Below are positions 23,441 through 32,060 of a stretch of 64,000 bases of DNA, one piece after another (within the stretch, counting starts at the first letter, position 1; every line of letters starts with the position of its first letter). Both the position numbers and the translations under genes were made by a program. Origin of the DNA: Macrosoma leucophasiata. Lineage: Eukaryota > Arthropoda > Insecta > Lepidoptera > Hedylidae. Where the stretch lies: assembly GCA_036365455.1 (NCBI GenBank), contig JAWQUS010000004.1, positions 2,797,501-2,861,500 of the forward strand, given 5' to 3'. The notes beneath the pieces are model-generated. The model was not told the DNA's origin. It searched no databases and saw only the letters and a list, made by a program, of their open reading frames with translations.

Positions 23441-23825
23441 TAGTTGCTATACAACACGTGAAAATCGAGGTCATAAAATAGTCTTTAACTCGGGATCTGA
23501 TCTCGGAAAATAATGGCAAGTTTTGTACACTGATTTGTACAGAATAAATAGAAAAAAGAGGTACAAGGTAAAACAGCGTAGAAACATTATCTTTACCTGG
23601 TATTTCAAATATTTTTAAATCAACGGAATAAAAATGGTGTTTCTAACTACAATAGAAGAACTCTATAAAAAAGTTCCATTTGAACTTTTTATGCCGGAGA
23701 GTTAAAATATTTTAAATACCAGAAATCGTTCTTGAGGTTCCCATTATTAATGTTTCAGGTCTGATTTACCTTGTACCTTTTTTCATATTTTCTGTACAAA
23801 TCTTGCCACGATCCTTCATCTATAC

Positions 23826-24014
23826 TATGTATTAGAAAGCTGAAGTGTTTGTTTGTTTGCTTGTACGCGCTAATATCAGGAACTACTAGTCCGAATAAAA
23901 AAAATAGGCCATTTATTGAGGAAAGCCTTAGGTTATATAACATCACGCTAAGATGAATAGGAGAGTAGAGGTAACGTTGCACCCTTGCGTAGCCGGGGTA
24001 GGCCGCTAGTTAAA
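23826..24014 (+). mobile_element. Helitron-like repeat, right end GCCGGGGTAGGCCGCTAG
   Basis: Begins near CTATACTATGTATTAGAAAG with a (GTTT)n run and ends GTAGCCGGGGTAGGCCGCTAG. The related terminus at 41820-41855 reads GCCGGGGCGGGCCCCTAG. CTAG with a GC-rich hairpin just before it fits a Helitron 3' end. Class is inferred. Confidence 0.55.
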
Positions 24015-24172
24015 TTATAGTTGTAAATGTGTAACTTTATACTTCAAATGTACGTTAGTTGTTTAAATATAATAATTGTTTTCCATATAGTTTATGTCTT
24101 CATATCCCCATAAATAATATTTGTCCTGAGAACGTTCCGTGCGATTACTAATCAAAAATCACTCAAAACTAG

Positions 24173-24347
24173 AAATCCAACATCTGGGAAAGTAATGAAT
24201 GCACCCCGCGAGTACTACCCCGTGGGTTACGAGAAGAACTTCGACGACCACTTCCAGTCCAAAGTGGATCTTCCAGACACATCCTTCCATTGCGGCGATC
24301 AGAAATACTTTCCAGGGTTGTACGGCGACGAAAGTCTTGGTTGTATG
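24173..24347 (+). CDS. Chitin-binding protein gene, visible exon 4 (CBM14 domain, first half)
   Basis: Begins after ...CAAAACTAG with a TACTAATC branch-point-like motif 22-30 nt upstream, and ends ATG|GTGAGT. It completes an Arg codon across the junction and encodes NPTSGKVMNAPREYYPVGY and then the start of the chitin-binding domain: FHCGDQKYFPG, YGDESLGC. The first two of six cysteines are here. An alternative acceptor, GTCCTGAG at 24130, would add 14 in-frame codons in the same phase, so the true 5' edge is uncertain. Confidence 0.8.
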
Positions 24348-24592
24348 GTGAGTGGTTTTTTTTTTTAATATCTAAGGCATTGAATAAATGGCATCTCTAT
24401 CTGGGTTGGTATTCCAAATATGTCTGTTTTCGTCCACTTGTCACTAACCTCTTTTTTTTTATGTTTTTGATCATACTGTACCACAATTATTTAGAATTCT
24501 GTTATAAAATACAATGCTCTTGCTCATCTCAATCTCTTAGATCCAGGCTCCTACAAAACAGTTAATTAATTTCTTAACTAATCACTTTCCAG

Positions 24593-24818
24593 GTGTTCCA
24601 TGTCTGCGCACTGACAGACGACGGCCTCGTGATGAAGTCTTTCCTCTGCCCCGAATCCACTCTCTTCGACCAAACTATCCTCAAATGCAACTGGTGGTTC
24701 TACGTCGACTGCAAGAACACTATGAAGCTCTACGATACCAACATACCGGTGTCTAAGAGCTACCAGCTCATGAAGGCTTTGACTTTCTTCTCTTCGTACA
24801 AGAAGGAGATCGAAGATG
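24593..24818 (+). CDS. Chitin-binding protein gene, visible exon 5 (CBM14 domain, second half)
   Basis: Acceptor CACTTTCCAG, donor GATG|GTTAGT. It carries cysteines 3-6 of the domain (VFHVC, SFLCPESTLFDQ, LKCNWWFYVDC). With exon 4 the spacing is C-x16-C-x5-C-x13-C-x12-C-x7-C, the type-2 chitin-binding (peritrophin-A/CBM14) pattern, with the aromatic WWF-V-C end typical of cuticular CPAP1 proteins. The domain is followed by a conserved-looking helix (VSKSYQLMKALTFFSSYKK). Role: binding chitin in cuticle or apical matrix, inferred from the domain. Confidence 0.9.
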
Positions 24819-24892
24819 GTTAGTATTGTATTATCATATTTTTTGTCATTAAATTCTAATGATAACTAAGCATTATATATCACATTAATGAG

Positions 24893-25086
24893 AAAACGTA
24901 ACTTCATGCCGGTAATCCCCGAAGAGGTAGGCAGAGGTAAATTCACGCATTCAAGCATACATGCAAACACCCACGATTCGCCGGTTACGTTTTTGACCCA
25001 TGTATTATGATGGCGAGCTTGTTGCCATCTTCGGGCACATTACCAAACTCTGAGGTACTGGGAAACAATCACAAAATGGAAAAATA
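24893..25086 (-). mobile_element. Family B SINE fragment in intron
   Basis: Minus-strand 3' part of family B (+ strand reads CGTAACTTCATGCCGGTAAT ... GAGGTACTGGGAAAC). The tRNA-like head is absent, so it is 5'-truncated. Confidence 0.75.
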
Positions 25087-25245
25087 TTCAACATTCAACC
25101 AAATTCAATATTCAATCAAAGCGTCAGTTTGTAAAAAATACCTGTAATGTAAGACTACCGGAACAAAAAAAAATATTAAAAAAAAACTGTAACTTAACTA
25201 TAACTTTATTATAAAACAGTTTAATATTTAATTATTCCATTTCAG

Positions 25246-26102
25246 GGCGTCCAGTCAATCCAGAGGACGTGGAAGGAATAAAAGAAGCAATAACGATTCT
25301 GGAAAATCAAGACTCCAAGCCCGCCGCTCAGAACAATGATCCAGTGCAAATAATTACACCTCAACCTCTTATTGACGAAAGGCATAGCCAGAAAAAAGAA
25401 TATGTAGTAAACATTAGTTCACCAGTATACCGTGGCAATAGACAATACAATAATGCTACTGAGAAAAGAAATGTTAGAAAAGACCCAGCACCGACTTCCC
25501 AAGAAACAGATAGCAGTGAATTTAGACTAATTACCGTTAACGCAGACTTAAACTTCAACAATACCTCTACCAAAGATAGTAATACTTCGACTGAAAATAA
25601 ATCTACTGAAAACTCTACTGAACGAAAACATAGACGACGAATGATCTTAAAAAATAGTACTTCACAATCAAGAACAACGACTGAGAAACCTGAAGTAACA
25701 TCGGGTTCAACTTTAGTAGAAATAATTAAGCAAGAAATACAACCAATAGAAAATATTACTAACCCTATAAAACAGGAGACTTTGAGCGATCAAATAGATG
25801 TTATAGACCCAGCTATATTAAAAGAGGCTGAAAATGCGCCAGCTGTTAAACGGTTTTATAGATCAAGTGCAGAAAATATAGATAAAGATATCAGAATGAT
25901 TAATAATGAGAAGGTGCAAATTGTAAGACCTACATCAACAGCCCAGTTTGTAGGAGAATTTCAGACTCCTACAGCCGCTATAGCAAAATTAGATCAAGCC
26001 ATTTTAGGCAAACATAGTCAAAGATTTAAGAAAGAGGCTATCACGATAGTAACTCCACTAAAACACGAAGCTTATCGAAGTTCATCTAGAGAGAGAACAT
26101 AG
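25246..26102 (+). CDS. Chitin-binding protein gene, last exon and stop
   Basis: Acceptor CCATTTCAG joins in phase (Gly codon split G|GG) and the frame runs to TAG at 26100-26102, giving 285 codons. The C-terminal region is polar and disordered: GRPVNPEDVEGIKEA, Asn/Thr/Ser-rich NSTE and NTSTENKSTEN stretches, then basic RKHRRR-like segments and AEDAP-like acidic patches. It has no cysteine and no membrane anchor. Codon use shifts to AT-rich relative to exons 4-5. Visible exons total about 830 residues, long for a one-domain CPAP1 protein. A possible AATTAAA poly(A) signal lies near 26288. Confidence 0.85.
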
Positions 26103-26541
26103 TCCAAATTTTTATCTTAGTCAATAACTAAATTTTAAGTGTCATATATAAATATCTTGTTAATTTATTTATTTCCCTCAGATACGTAAAAAGTTGTTAA
26201 TTGCGTATTTGCTCAATTTTTTATGTTGTAGTCTAGTTGTGAGGATTCAGTCAAGTGATATTACGGTGTATGTTTTAGATGTTTAGAATTAAAACGATGT
26301 TTCCTAAATGCCTGCTTATTCATTTATTTTAATGACCACTTTTTCATCAATTTTTCATATGTTGATATAAATACATATTGCTAATATAAAGGTGGGCCCA
26401 GAAATGTATAATTTATCCGATTGAACTTTTTATGAAGTTTCAAATTCATTAATTTTGCGCATATAGTCGTAGATTTTCTGGTAAAAAAGAATAAATAATA
26501 ATAATGTTTTAATAATACAACACATTGGGAATTCGTGAAAT

Positions 26542-26547
26542 CTTTAT
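26542..26547 (-). terminator. Poly(A) signal for micropeptide locus 1
   Basis: AATAAA on the minus strand, 62 nt past the stop of the 26609-26719 ORF. It supports a transcript ending here. Confidence 0.55.
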
Positions 26548-26608
26548 TACAAATCACAAATTATGAAAGCCAAGTCTAAGTATACAGATATTATGAAATA
26601 CAATGGAG

Positions 26609-26719
26609 CTATCGTTTGCTAGATTTCATTAAGCATCTCATAAATCGTTCGCAAACCAAAGGTCCGCACGCAATCAAACCCATAGCTGCTAAAGCTGTTA
26701 CACAACTCATACAAATCAT
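26609..26719 (-). CDS. Micropeptide 1b (36 aa), MxC...CGP family
   Basis: ORF of 36 codons starting MICMSCVTAL. A hydrophobic segment (about residues 7-17) leads into IACGPLVCERF and a short basic tail ending SSKR. It aligns with the ORF at 31000-31152 over the first 20 residues (MICMSC-TAL-A...IACGP), and shares Met-x-Cys and Cys-x-Pro at fixed spacing with the two 'a' peptides. It looks like a small single-pass membrane peptide with several membrane-side Cys that could be acylated. A possible 3' splice site (TTTTTTTAG) lies at about 26796, so it may be its own terminal exon. Function unknown; I recognise no named family. Confidence 0.6.
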   Translation of the reverse strand: MICMSCVTALAAMGLIACGPLVCERFMRCLMKSSKR

Positions 26720-26925
26720 CTTGTCTGATGTTAGGAACTCATCGGAAGAGTTACTATTCAAATATGATTTTTGACAATATAACAAAGAAGATTAACTAAA
26801 AAAACAAAAAACAATGTTTCTGTGTAAATTGATGAGCCTAAAACTACACCTGATAAGATAAACAAAAAACAGTCGACTGATTTAAAAAGGACATAAATAT
26901 GTAAAAAGTAGGTATTGAGAATGTA

Positions 26926-27066
26926 TCAGTAAGTCATCCCACAATCAGGGCAGATTGGGATAGTTGGGCAGTAACACTTGCGACTTACGAGTTTCTGAAC
27001 ACAGAATGGAAAGCAGATCACGAAAGTCGCAGCACTTATTATACTTAGCAGTGGCACGCAAAACAT
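26926..27066 (-). CDS. Micropeptide 1a (46 aa), MxC...CFPxC family
   Basis: ORF of 46 codons starting MFCVPLLSII with a hydrophobic core to about residue 20, then CFPFCVQKL and a Cys-rich tail (KCYCPTIPICPDC). It aligns without gaps to the 31156-31269 ORF, with C3, C18, F19, P20 and C22 identical. A splice acceptor (CTTTTTCAG) lies 26 nt upstream of the ATG, so a non-coding 5' exon is expected. A strong donor-like GCT|GTAAGT on the minus strand at 27595 is one candidate partner. The short MxC N-terminus is loosely like UPF0729/C18orf32-type micropeptides, but the rest does not fit and homology is not claimed. Confidence 0.6.
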   Translation of the reverse strand: MFCVPLLSIISAATFVICFPFCVQKLVSRKCYCPTIPICPDCGMTY

Positions 27067-27099
27067 ATGGGATTAAACACTGCTTTTGGAACCTGAAAA

Positions 27100-28130
27100 A
27101 GATAATGAGTTAAGATTTATTTTATTCATGTAACATTATAATGACGGTAGAAATCCGATAGGTGATCCCTCGGAAGCGAAGGGTTTTAGTTTTTAAGTAG
27201 TATAGTTCAGTATTCATCTGAGAGATCCAGGTTAGATGTAGAAAATTTATGAGAATAAATTGTTAATTTTAAAGCAATCAGATATCATTGACTTTTTTGT
27301 ACTTTTGTCACTGGAAAAACAAATCTAACTAACATAATTCTTAGCACGTAACTGGGTATTATAATTCTAATCGTTTGTTTCGTCACACATGAAATTTTAT
27401 GGAACATTGATTACTGAAAGTAGCGATATTGGAAGTCTGCAGATTGGGTGTGGCTTGTTAATGTAGACAGAAAAGTATTACGTGCTGCCTTTTGACTACT
27501 GGCTATTGATATCAGCCTTTAGGTTTACAACTGCATATCGTCTACTCACAAGTTCGATATTGAAAATAGGTACACCAAGTCAAGATGTACTTACAGCTTC
27601 AATACATCTCCATGATCTATTCCAAATTTTGATGGTATCTAAATTCCAAAAGACAGTCCTGAAATCAGGATGATTCTAGCGCAATTCCACAATAATTTCA
27701 AGCTCATGATTTTTGTGTTAAATTCAGTCGAAATTGATATTGCTGACAAACTGACAACTGAAATTTCTATGTCGACTTCTAAATTCAAAATGTTTTTTTC
27801 GCTGTCAATTGTAAATTGCATCTTTCACAGATACTCATAGAACTTATTTAACCTCTGGCTGGACTAGATAGATATCTATGAACAATATTTTTTTTTTGCA
27901 CCTATACTTAATTTTAATATTTATTTTAATTTTTGTGTGTGAACTATTGCTAAGGGTATTGTCGACCGCTGCAGTTTCAATAAAACAGTTTACTTATATT
28001 ATTACAAATAAAATGAATGAATACTACTTGTAGATTACTGGGCTCACTGCGTTTTATTATCCTTTTAAGTAAAAAGGATAATAAGAAAACTGAAAAACTA
28101 AAAACAATTCAACTTTTTTTATGTTATGAT
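27100..28130. other. No further gene seen
   Basis: AT-rich sequence upstream of micropeptide locus 1. It may hold the first exon and promoter of that locus (a donor-like site at 27594 on the minus strand), but no TATA box could be paired with it confidently. Confidence 0.35.
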
Positions 28131-28184
28131 AGTGGCAAACAAGCATGCAGTTCACATTGATGTAAAATAATAACTGCAGCCTAT
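28131..28184 (-). repeat. Family A repeat, left part, split by a solo LTR
   Basis: TAGTGGCAAACAAGCATGCA to CTGCAGCCTAT is the 3' end of a minus-strand family A copy. It continues at 29542 with CTATAGACACCCACAC. Confidence 0.8.
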
Positions 28185-29541
28185 TGTTACAACGTATTTG
28201 TAATTGAAAGATTTGGTCGCTCGATTTAGTACCTCACGCGCTCTGCCTACCGGATGCGCAACCAAGCGTGAAGGTACGTAATTAAAATATTAACCTAGGC
28301 TGTGTCGTACGCCGTGCGATATGAAATGAGCGGCGCGTAGACAGAACCGGTTCTGGTGAACGGGCCCACCGTTCGCCGGAGCGGAGGACAGCGGTATGAC
28401 ATTCGTGCTGGAACATCGGACATGAATAATACTTGCCTCTAATTCTTTACACCATACCTATATCTACTGCCAAATAGTTAATGTGCCGTTAGTGCTTATA
28501 CTATTTTTGCCTGTATGTACTTCGTGCTATATCTATATACTTGCGGAATATAACCCCGATCTCGGGTAAGTTGTGCATTTATTTGTAACTTATTCTCACT
28601 GTAGGTTCTAAGTGCTCATATTATCATTGCCTCCTATTTGTTTCACTAGGACCACATCATTGATTACTAATGGCTATACATATAGCAAACTATCATCTGG
28701 CTGCTTTGTGTTTAATCATCTCATAAACCATCAAGGTCGTGTAGGGGACACGTGATGCCATTTGAGCGTGCTCTTATTTTCCACCCTTGGGAATTTCCAG
28801 GGTTTTTATTCTGGGTCTAAAACGACCTGGGTTGATGCTGTCCTGTTCGCGTGACGTCAGATTCTTCCCCGCGTCGCGCAACGGTCTACAGAGCGGCACC
28901 GGCAGCACCGTCACCGGCTCCTAGTGCAGGATAGTGTTGCTGTATTTGTTTCTACCAGTGCAAACAAACGATAGTCGATCCACGCCCTATTTTAACTTAG
29001 TTTCTCAATTTAATTAAAAATTAAGATTAGGTTTAAATTTTTAATTAGTTTAGTTACTGAGTAGTACCTACCTAAATAGTTTTAATTGTAGTTAGGGAGA
29101 TTAGGTTATAGGATAATTAGAGTCATAGTATATAGGTAGATATTTTATAAATTATTAAAACTGTAGTACCTACCTAATATTAATTGTTTTATATTATTTC
29201 GCATTAACACATGCTTGTGAAATATATTTTTATTAAAGAAAAATGGAAAGAAAAATTTGACTTCAGACGAGACTCGAACTCGCGGCCTACTGGGAATCAA
29301 CGCCATCTATTGCCAACTATGCTACTAGCATAGTTGGCAATAGATGGCGCTGCTGCTACCATAAAGCAATGCAATAAAATTGAAGGAAAGATTCGACAAA
29401 TCGGGCAGGATTTCAGTAGCTCAATTGGAAGAGCGGCTGGACTAGATTCCCAGTAGGCCGCGAGTTCGAGTCTCGCCTGAAGTCAAATTTTTCTACCTAA
29501 TATTGGTTGTTTTATTAATAGTCATTTTAATAAACGTAACA
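28185..29541. mobile_element. Solo LTR (LTR retrotransposon remnant)
   Basis: Begins TGTTACAACG and ends AAACGTAACA, that is TG...CA with TGTTAC/GTAACA ends. The 4-bp direct repeat CTAT flanks it (28181-28184, 29542-29545) within a family A copy whose two halves join exactly if it is removed. No gag or pol is present, so it is a solo LTR of 1357 bp, 312 of which are a later family D insertion. The termini suit BEL/Pao or Gypsy; which one is not settled. Confidence 0.8.
29182..29493. mobile_element. Family D tRNA-like retroposon, inverted composite, inside the solo LTR
   Basis: The target duplication TACCTAATATT (29171-29181 and 29494-29504) bounds 312 bp. The left third is the minus-strand 3' part of the element. 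The right part is plus-strand and contains a tRNA-like fold at 29410-29483: A-TTTCAG/CTGAAGT acceptor, GCTC/GAGC D stem, GCGAG/CTCGC T stem, GAGTTCGAGTC B box. The middle is a near-perfect hairpin with CGCCATCTATTGCCAACTA arms. Not a working tRNA, as the anticodon loop is irregular. Confidence 0.8.
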
Positions 29542-29615
29542 CTATAGACACCCACACAAAGACCAGCGGTCAAAATGCAGATGCGTTGCCACTCCTGAGA
29601 TCTTAGTCATTACGT
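29542..29615 (-). repeat. Family A repeat, right part, after the solo LTR
   Basis: Continues the copy begun at 28131 (ATAGACACCCACACAAAGAC ... ATGCAGATGCGTTGCCACTC). Confidence 0.75.
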
Positions 29616-29749
29616 TTCTACAGGGCCAACTATAAACAATATAGTAAATGGGTGGGTCACTAGGACAGCGAGGTTCATAATAAAATGTTCTATTGAAGCT
29701 CGCTCAACATGGGCAGCTGAAATCCATGCAATAGGTAGCAGAAGTAAAT

Positions 29750-29975
29750 TATAAATTATCATCACCACTTAAACCAAAAGACTGCTCAACGAAAGCCCTA
29801 CAAAGATGCCCACAACGGTTGTGCATCATTAGGGGAAAACATGCCGTAATCGCCATGATTGAATTGGTCCAGCAGTGGACGTCTTTCCGCTGAAGTTATG
29901 AGTTATTTTTTTAAATTCTCCGTTAAAAGAGCTTGGTCAAAGACCATGACGCTCTATAAGTTCGCATGAATTAGT
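29750..29975. repeat. Family I fragment and LINE tail
   Basis: 29750-29900 holds family I blocks (GACTGCTCAACGAAAG, AATCGCCATGATTG, CAGTGGACGTCTTTCCGCTG). 29905-29970 is the minus-strand 3' end of the 15190-type LINE (CTCCGTTAAAAGAGCTTGG). Confidence 0.6.
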
Positions 29976-30295
29976 TTTTTTTTTTATGTAATGAAAATGG
30001 CCAAAAACCATGCAGTTCACATTGATGTTAAGTGATGACTGCAGCCTATAGACACCCTTACAAAGACCAAGGTCAAAGTGCAGATGCGTTACCCCCGGTG
30101 GCAACCGCCGCGGGGGCAACTGGGAATAATTCCTCTAAGGTGTTATGCCTCTGTGCCGGAAATTAGAGGGCCGTACATTACCACCTGACCGGAACACGAT
30201 AGTGCTGAACACTAACATTTAGCGGCAAGTATATTAGGTAATGCGGTGGTGCCTACGCCCGCGAGCTCCGTCACTGGAGCTTTGCCACCAGTAAA
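29976..30295 (-). repeat. Family A repeat with small GC-rich insertion
   Basis: Nearly full minus-strand copy. At about 30092-30132 a GC-rich piece (GGTGGCAACCGCCGCGGGGG) interrupts the usual CCACTCCTGAGG block. Confidence 0.75.
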
Positions 30296-30344
30296 ACTCT
30301 TCATTTTAAAAAAATAGTAATAAATCTACGTTAGCTAATTGCCA

Positions 30345-30590
30345 ATTGATATAGCAACATAATTCTGGCATCATCCGTAGTAAGGTCTGCCAGGATACTG
30401 TTGCAATCATAGATTTATTATACTACTTCGTTGCAATCAATGAGTAGGTAGTATACAATGGTTGCAATGTCCTATTTCTAGTGAAGCGCGGCAACGAAGT
30501 AGTTTATTAAATCCATAGATTTATTATCTACTTATTAAATCTATGAGCGCGGCGATGATCCTCACCCCGAACACATTCAACAAAAATTAT
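30345..30590 (-). mobile_element. LINE 3' fragment with a foldback insertion
   Basis: Minus-strand remnant of the 15190/47190 LINE tail (GGCATCATCCGTAGTAAGG, CCTCACCCCGAACACATTC). It is interrupted by an inverted repeat whose arms carry ACTACTTCGTTG (about 30421-30432) and its complement near 30493. Confidence 0.65.
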
Positions 30591-30754
30591 GTTAATGATA
30601 GAAAGAAGAAAGAAATAGTTTATTTTTTGACACACACAATACATCACTAAGTACCTAAATAAATAATAATAATAAGAAAAATAAAAATAATAAAAACAGA
30701 GAAGACAACTTAACACAACGGTATGATGCATGTGTAACTTCAACGTAAATAAAC

Positions 30755-30848
30755 GGAACTTCACGCCTGTAATCCCCGAAGGGGTAGGCAGAGGTAAATG
30801 CATGCATTCAAGCATACATGCAAACACCCACGAATCGCCGGTTAAATG
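30755..30848 (-). mobile_element. Family B SINE fragment
   Basis: 3' end of family B on the minus strand (AACTTCACGCCTGTAATCCC ... CCACGAATCGCCGGTT). Confidence 0.75.
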
Positions 30849-30976
30849 ATGTATGTGCGAGACCAAAAAATGGTACCCATCACAGCTGATTGCTGTAGTT
30901 GGCACTACAGCGCTGGTGTTCTGATGATGATTATTCTAAGATTATCAAATAAATCGCGACATGGTATTTCAATGCA

Positions 30977-30982
30977 TTTATT
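30977..30982 (-). terminator. Poly(A) signal for micropeptide locus 2
   Basis: AATAAA on the minus strand, 18 nt past the stop of micropeptide 2b. Confidence 0.55.
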
Positions 30983-30999
30983 ATTTAATTACTGCACCG

Positions 31000-31152
31000 C
31001 TAACTACTGTCGTTTGAACGTTTAGAACAACAAGGATTTTTACAGCCACGTTTTTTTTTCTTGAGGGGCCAGTAAGTATCCAGCAAAATAGGTCCGCAGG
31101 CGATGCAGCTTGCAGCAAACAAGGCAGTCAAACATGACATGCAGATAATCAT
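31000..31152 (-). CDS. Micropeptide 2b (50 aa), MxC...CGP family
   Basis: ORF of 50 codons beginning MIICMSCLTALF, with a hydrophobic segment to IACGPILL, then a strongly basic, Cys-containing tail (KKKKRGCKNPCCSKR). It is a paralogue of 1b (26609-26719): MICMSC, TAL, IACGP are shared, with one extra Ile near the start here. It starts only 3 nt after the stop codon of micropeptide 2a on the same strand, so the two would share an mRNA. The length difference is confined to the tail. Predicted small membrane peptide; function unknown. Confidence 0.6.
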   Translation of the reverse strand: MIICMSCLTALFAASCIACGPILLDTYWPLKKKKRGCKNPCCSKRSNDSS

Positions 31153-31155
31153 TGT

Positions 31156-31269
31156 TTATTTTTTAATGCACTTGAGGAATTTCTGCATCTCAAATTGTCG
31201 GTAGCAGACGGGGAAACAAGCAAGAAGAGCTGTGGAAGCGATCAAGGCGTAGAGAGAGAGGCAAATCAT
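31156..31269 (-). CDS. Micropeptide 2a (37 aa), MxC...CFPxC family
   Basis: ORF of 37 codons starting MICLSLYALI, hydrophobic to ACFPVCYRQ, with a basic end (KFLKCIKK). C3, C18-F19-P20 and C22 match micropeptide 1a without gaps. A TTTTTTTTCAG acceptor at about 31322 lies 53 nt upstream of the ATG. The T run is continuous with the 3' end of a family B SINE on the same strand. A TATA-containing candidate promoter and 5' exon lie near 32.0 kb. It shares its mRNA with 2b if that model is right. Confidence 0.6.
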   Translation of the reverse strand: MICLSLYALIASTALLACFPVCYRQFEMQKFLKCIKK

Positions 31270-31332
31270 TTTTCAGGTGTTAGCCACCGTGATTGACGAT
31301 GTATATTGATACTGTGATGATCTGAAAAAAAA

Positions 31333-31584
31333 CGTAACGTACGTAACTTCACGCATGTTATCTCCGAAGGGGTAGGCAGAGAAAAATGCATACATTCAAA
31401 CATACATGCGAAAACCCACGATTCGTCCGGCACATCACCAAACTCCAAGGTACCTACTGAGAAACTTGCAGAAAAAGGAAAATCCCAACAGAAACAGAGA
31501 TAAAGGATTTTACATCGTTGTCTCTCTCTCTCTCTCGTCTCCCAACCCGGAAATCGAACCCAGCTACTGAGGCGGTTAAAGAAT
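31333..31584 (-). mobile_element. Family B SINE, nearly complete, diverged
   Basis: Minus strand: 3' end next to the micropeptide locus 2 acceptor, and B-box remnant at CGGAAATCGAACCC on the + strand near 31550. The TCTC-rich stretch near 31520 replaces part of the body. Confidence 0.7.
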
Positions 31585-31679
31585 AACATTGTTTTCTGAC
31601 TTTTCTCAATTTCATGTTGCGTGAGAGGCCACAAGCTTTTAAATTCACTTTGTACCTAACAAGTATGCTGTTCATATTA

Positions 31680-31852
31680 TGGATGTTAAGTGATGACTGC
31701 AGCTTATAGACTACACAAAATATAGAGGTCAAAATGCAGATGTGTTGTCACTCCTAAGATCTCAGGTGACATGTCTCTGTGATAGATACGGTAATATGGT
31801 GGTACCTACGCCCTCGAGCACCTACTCTGAAACTTTACCACTAGTAAAATTT
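31680..31852 (-). repeat. Family A repeat, diverged
   Basis: ATGTTAAGTGATGACTGCAG through GGTCAAAATGCAGATGTGTT to CCTCGAGCACCTACTCTG, with deletions. Confidence 0.65.
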
Positions 31853-31912
31853 TCATAAATCTCATTGATTAAATAAAGATAACTGCGTATAATAAGGATT
31901 TTTTTAAAGTAC

Positions 31913-32060
31913 CTGCTTCTTGAAATGCCTCTCTAAGATCGTTTTCGAAGTATAGAGGATGATTATGCCTCTATACTGCAGTTCATTTCAATATTCAACA
32001 GCATAATTTCATATTTAATTCTTGTAAACAAAACCAAAAAAAAATCTGTCCTGCTTTTTA
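31913..32060 (-). promoter_or_regulatory. Candidate promoter and non-coding exon of micropeptide locus 2
   Basis: On the minus strand, ATAATATAAAAAGCAG (TATA box about 32060-32068) is followed about 140 nt later by a donor AAGCAG|GTACTT at about 31913. The next acceptor downstream is the one before micropeptide 2a. No ORF of note lies between, so this would be a 5' UTR exon. It contains a 10-bp hairpin, AGTATAGAGG/CCTCTATACT. Inference from signals only. Confidence 0.35.

Noticed and set aside
26609..27066. UPF0729/C18orf32 homologue for the MFCVP micropeptide
   Set aside because: Only the first few residues (MxCVP) agree; the conserved body of that family is absent.
29410..29483. Functional tRNA gene
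   Set aside because: The cloverleaf is good except for an irregular anticodon arm, copies are dispersed with target duplications, and it is part of family D.
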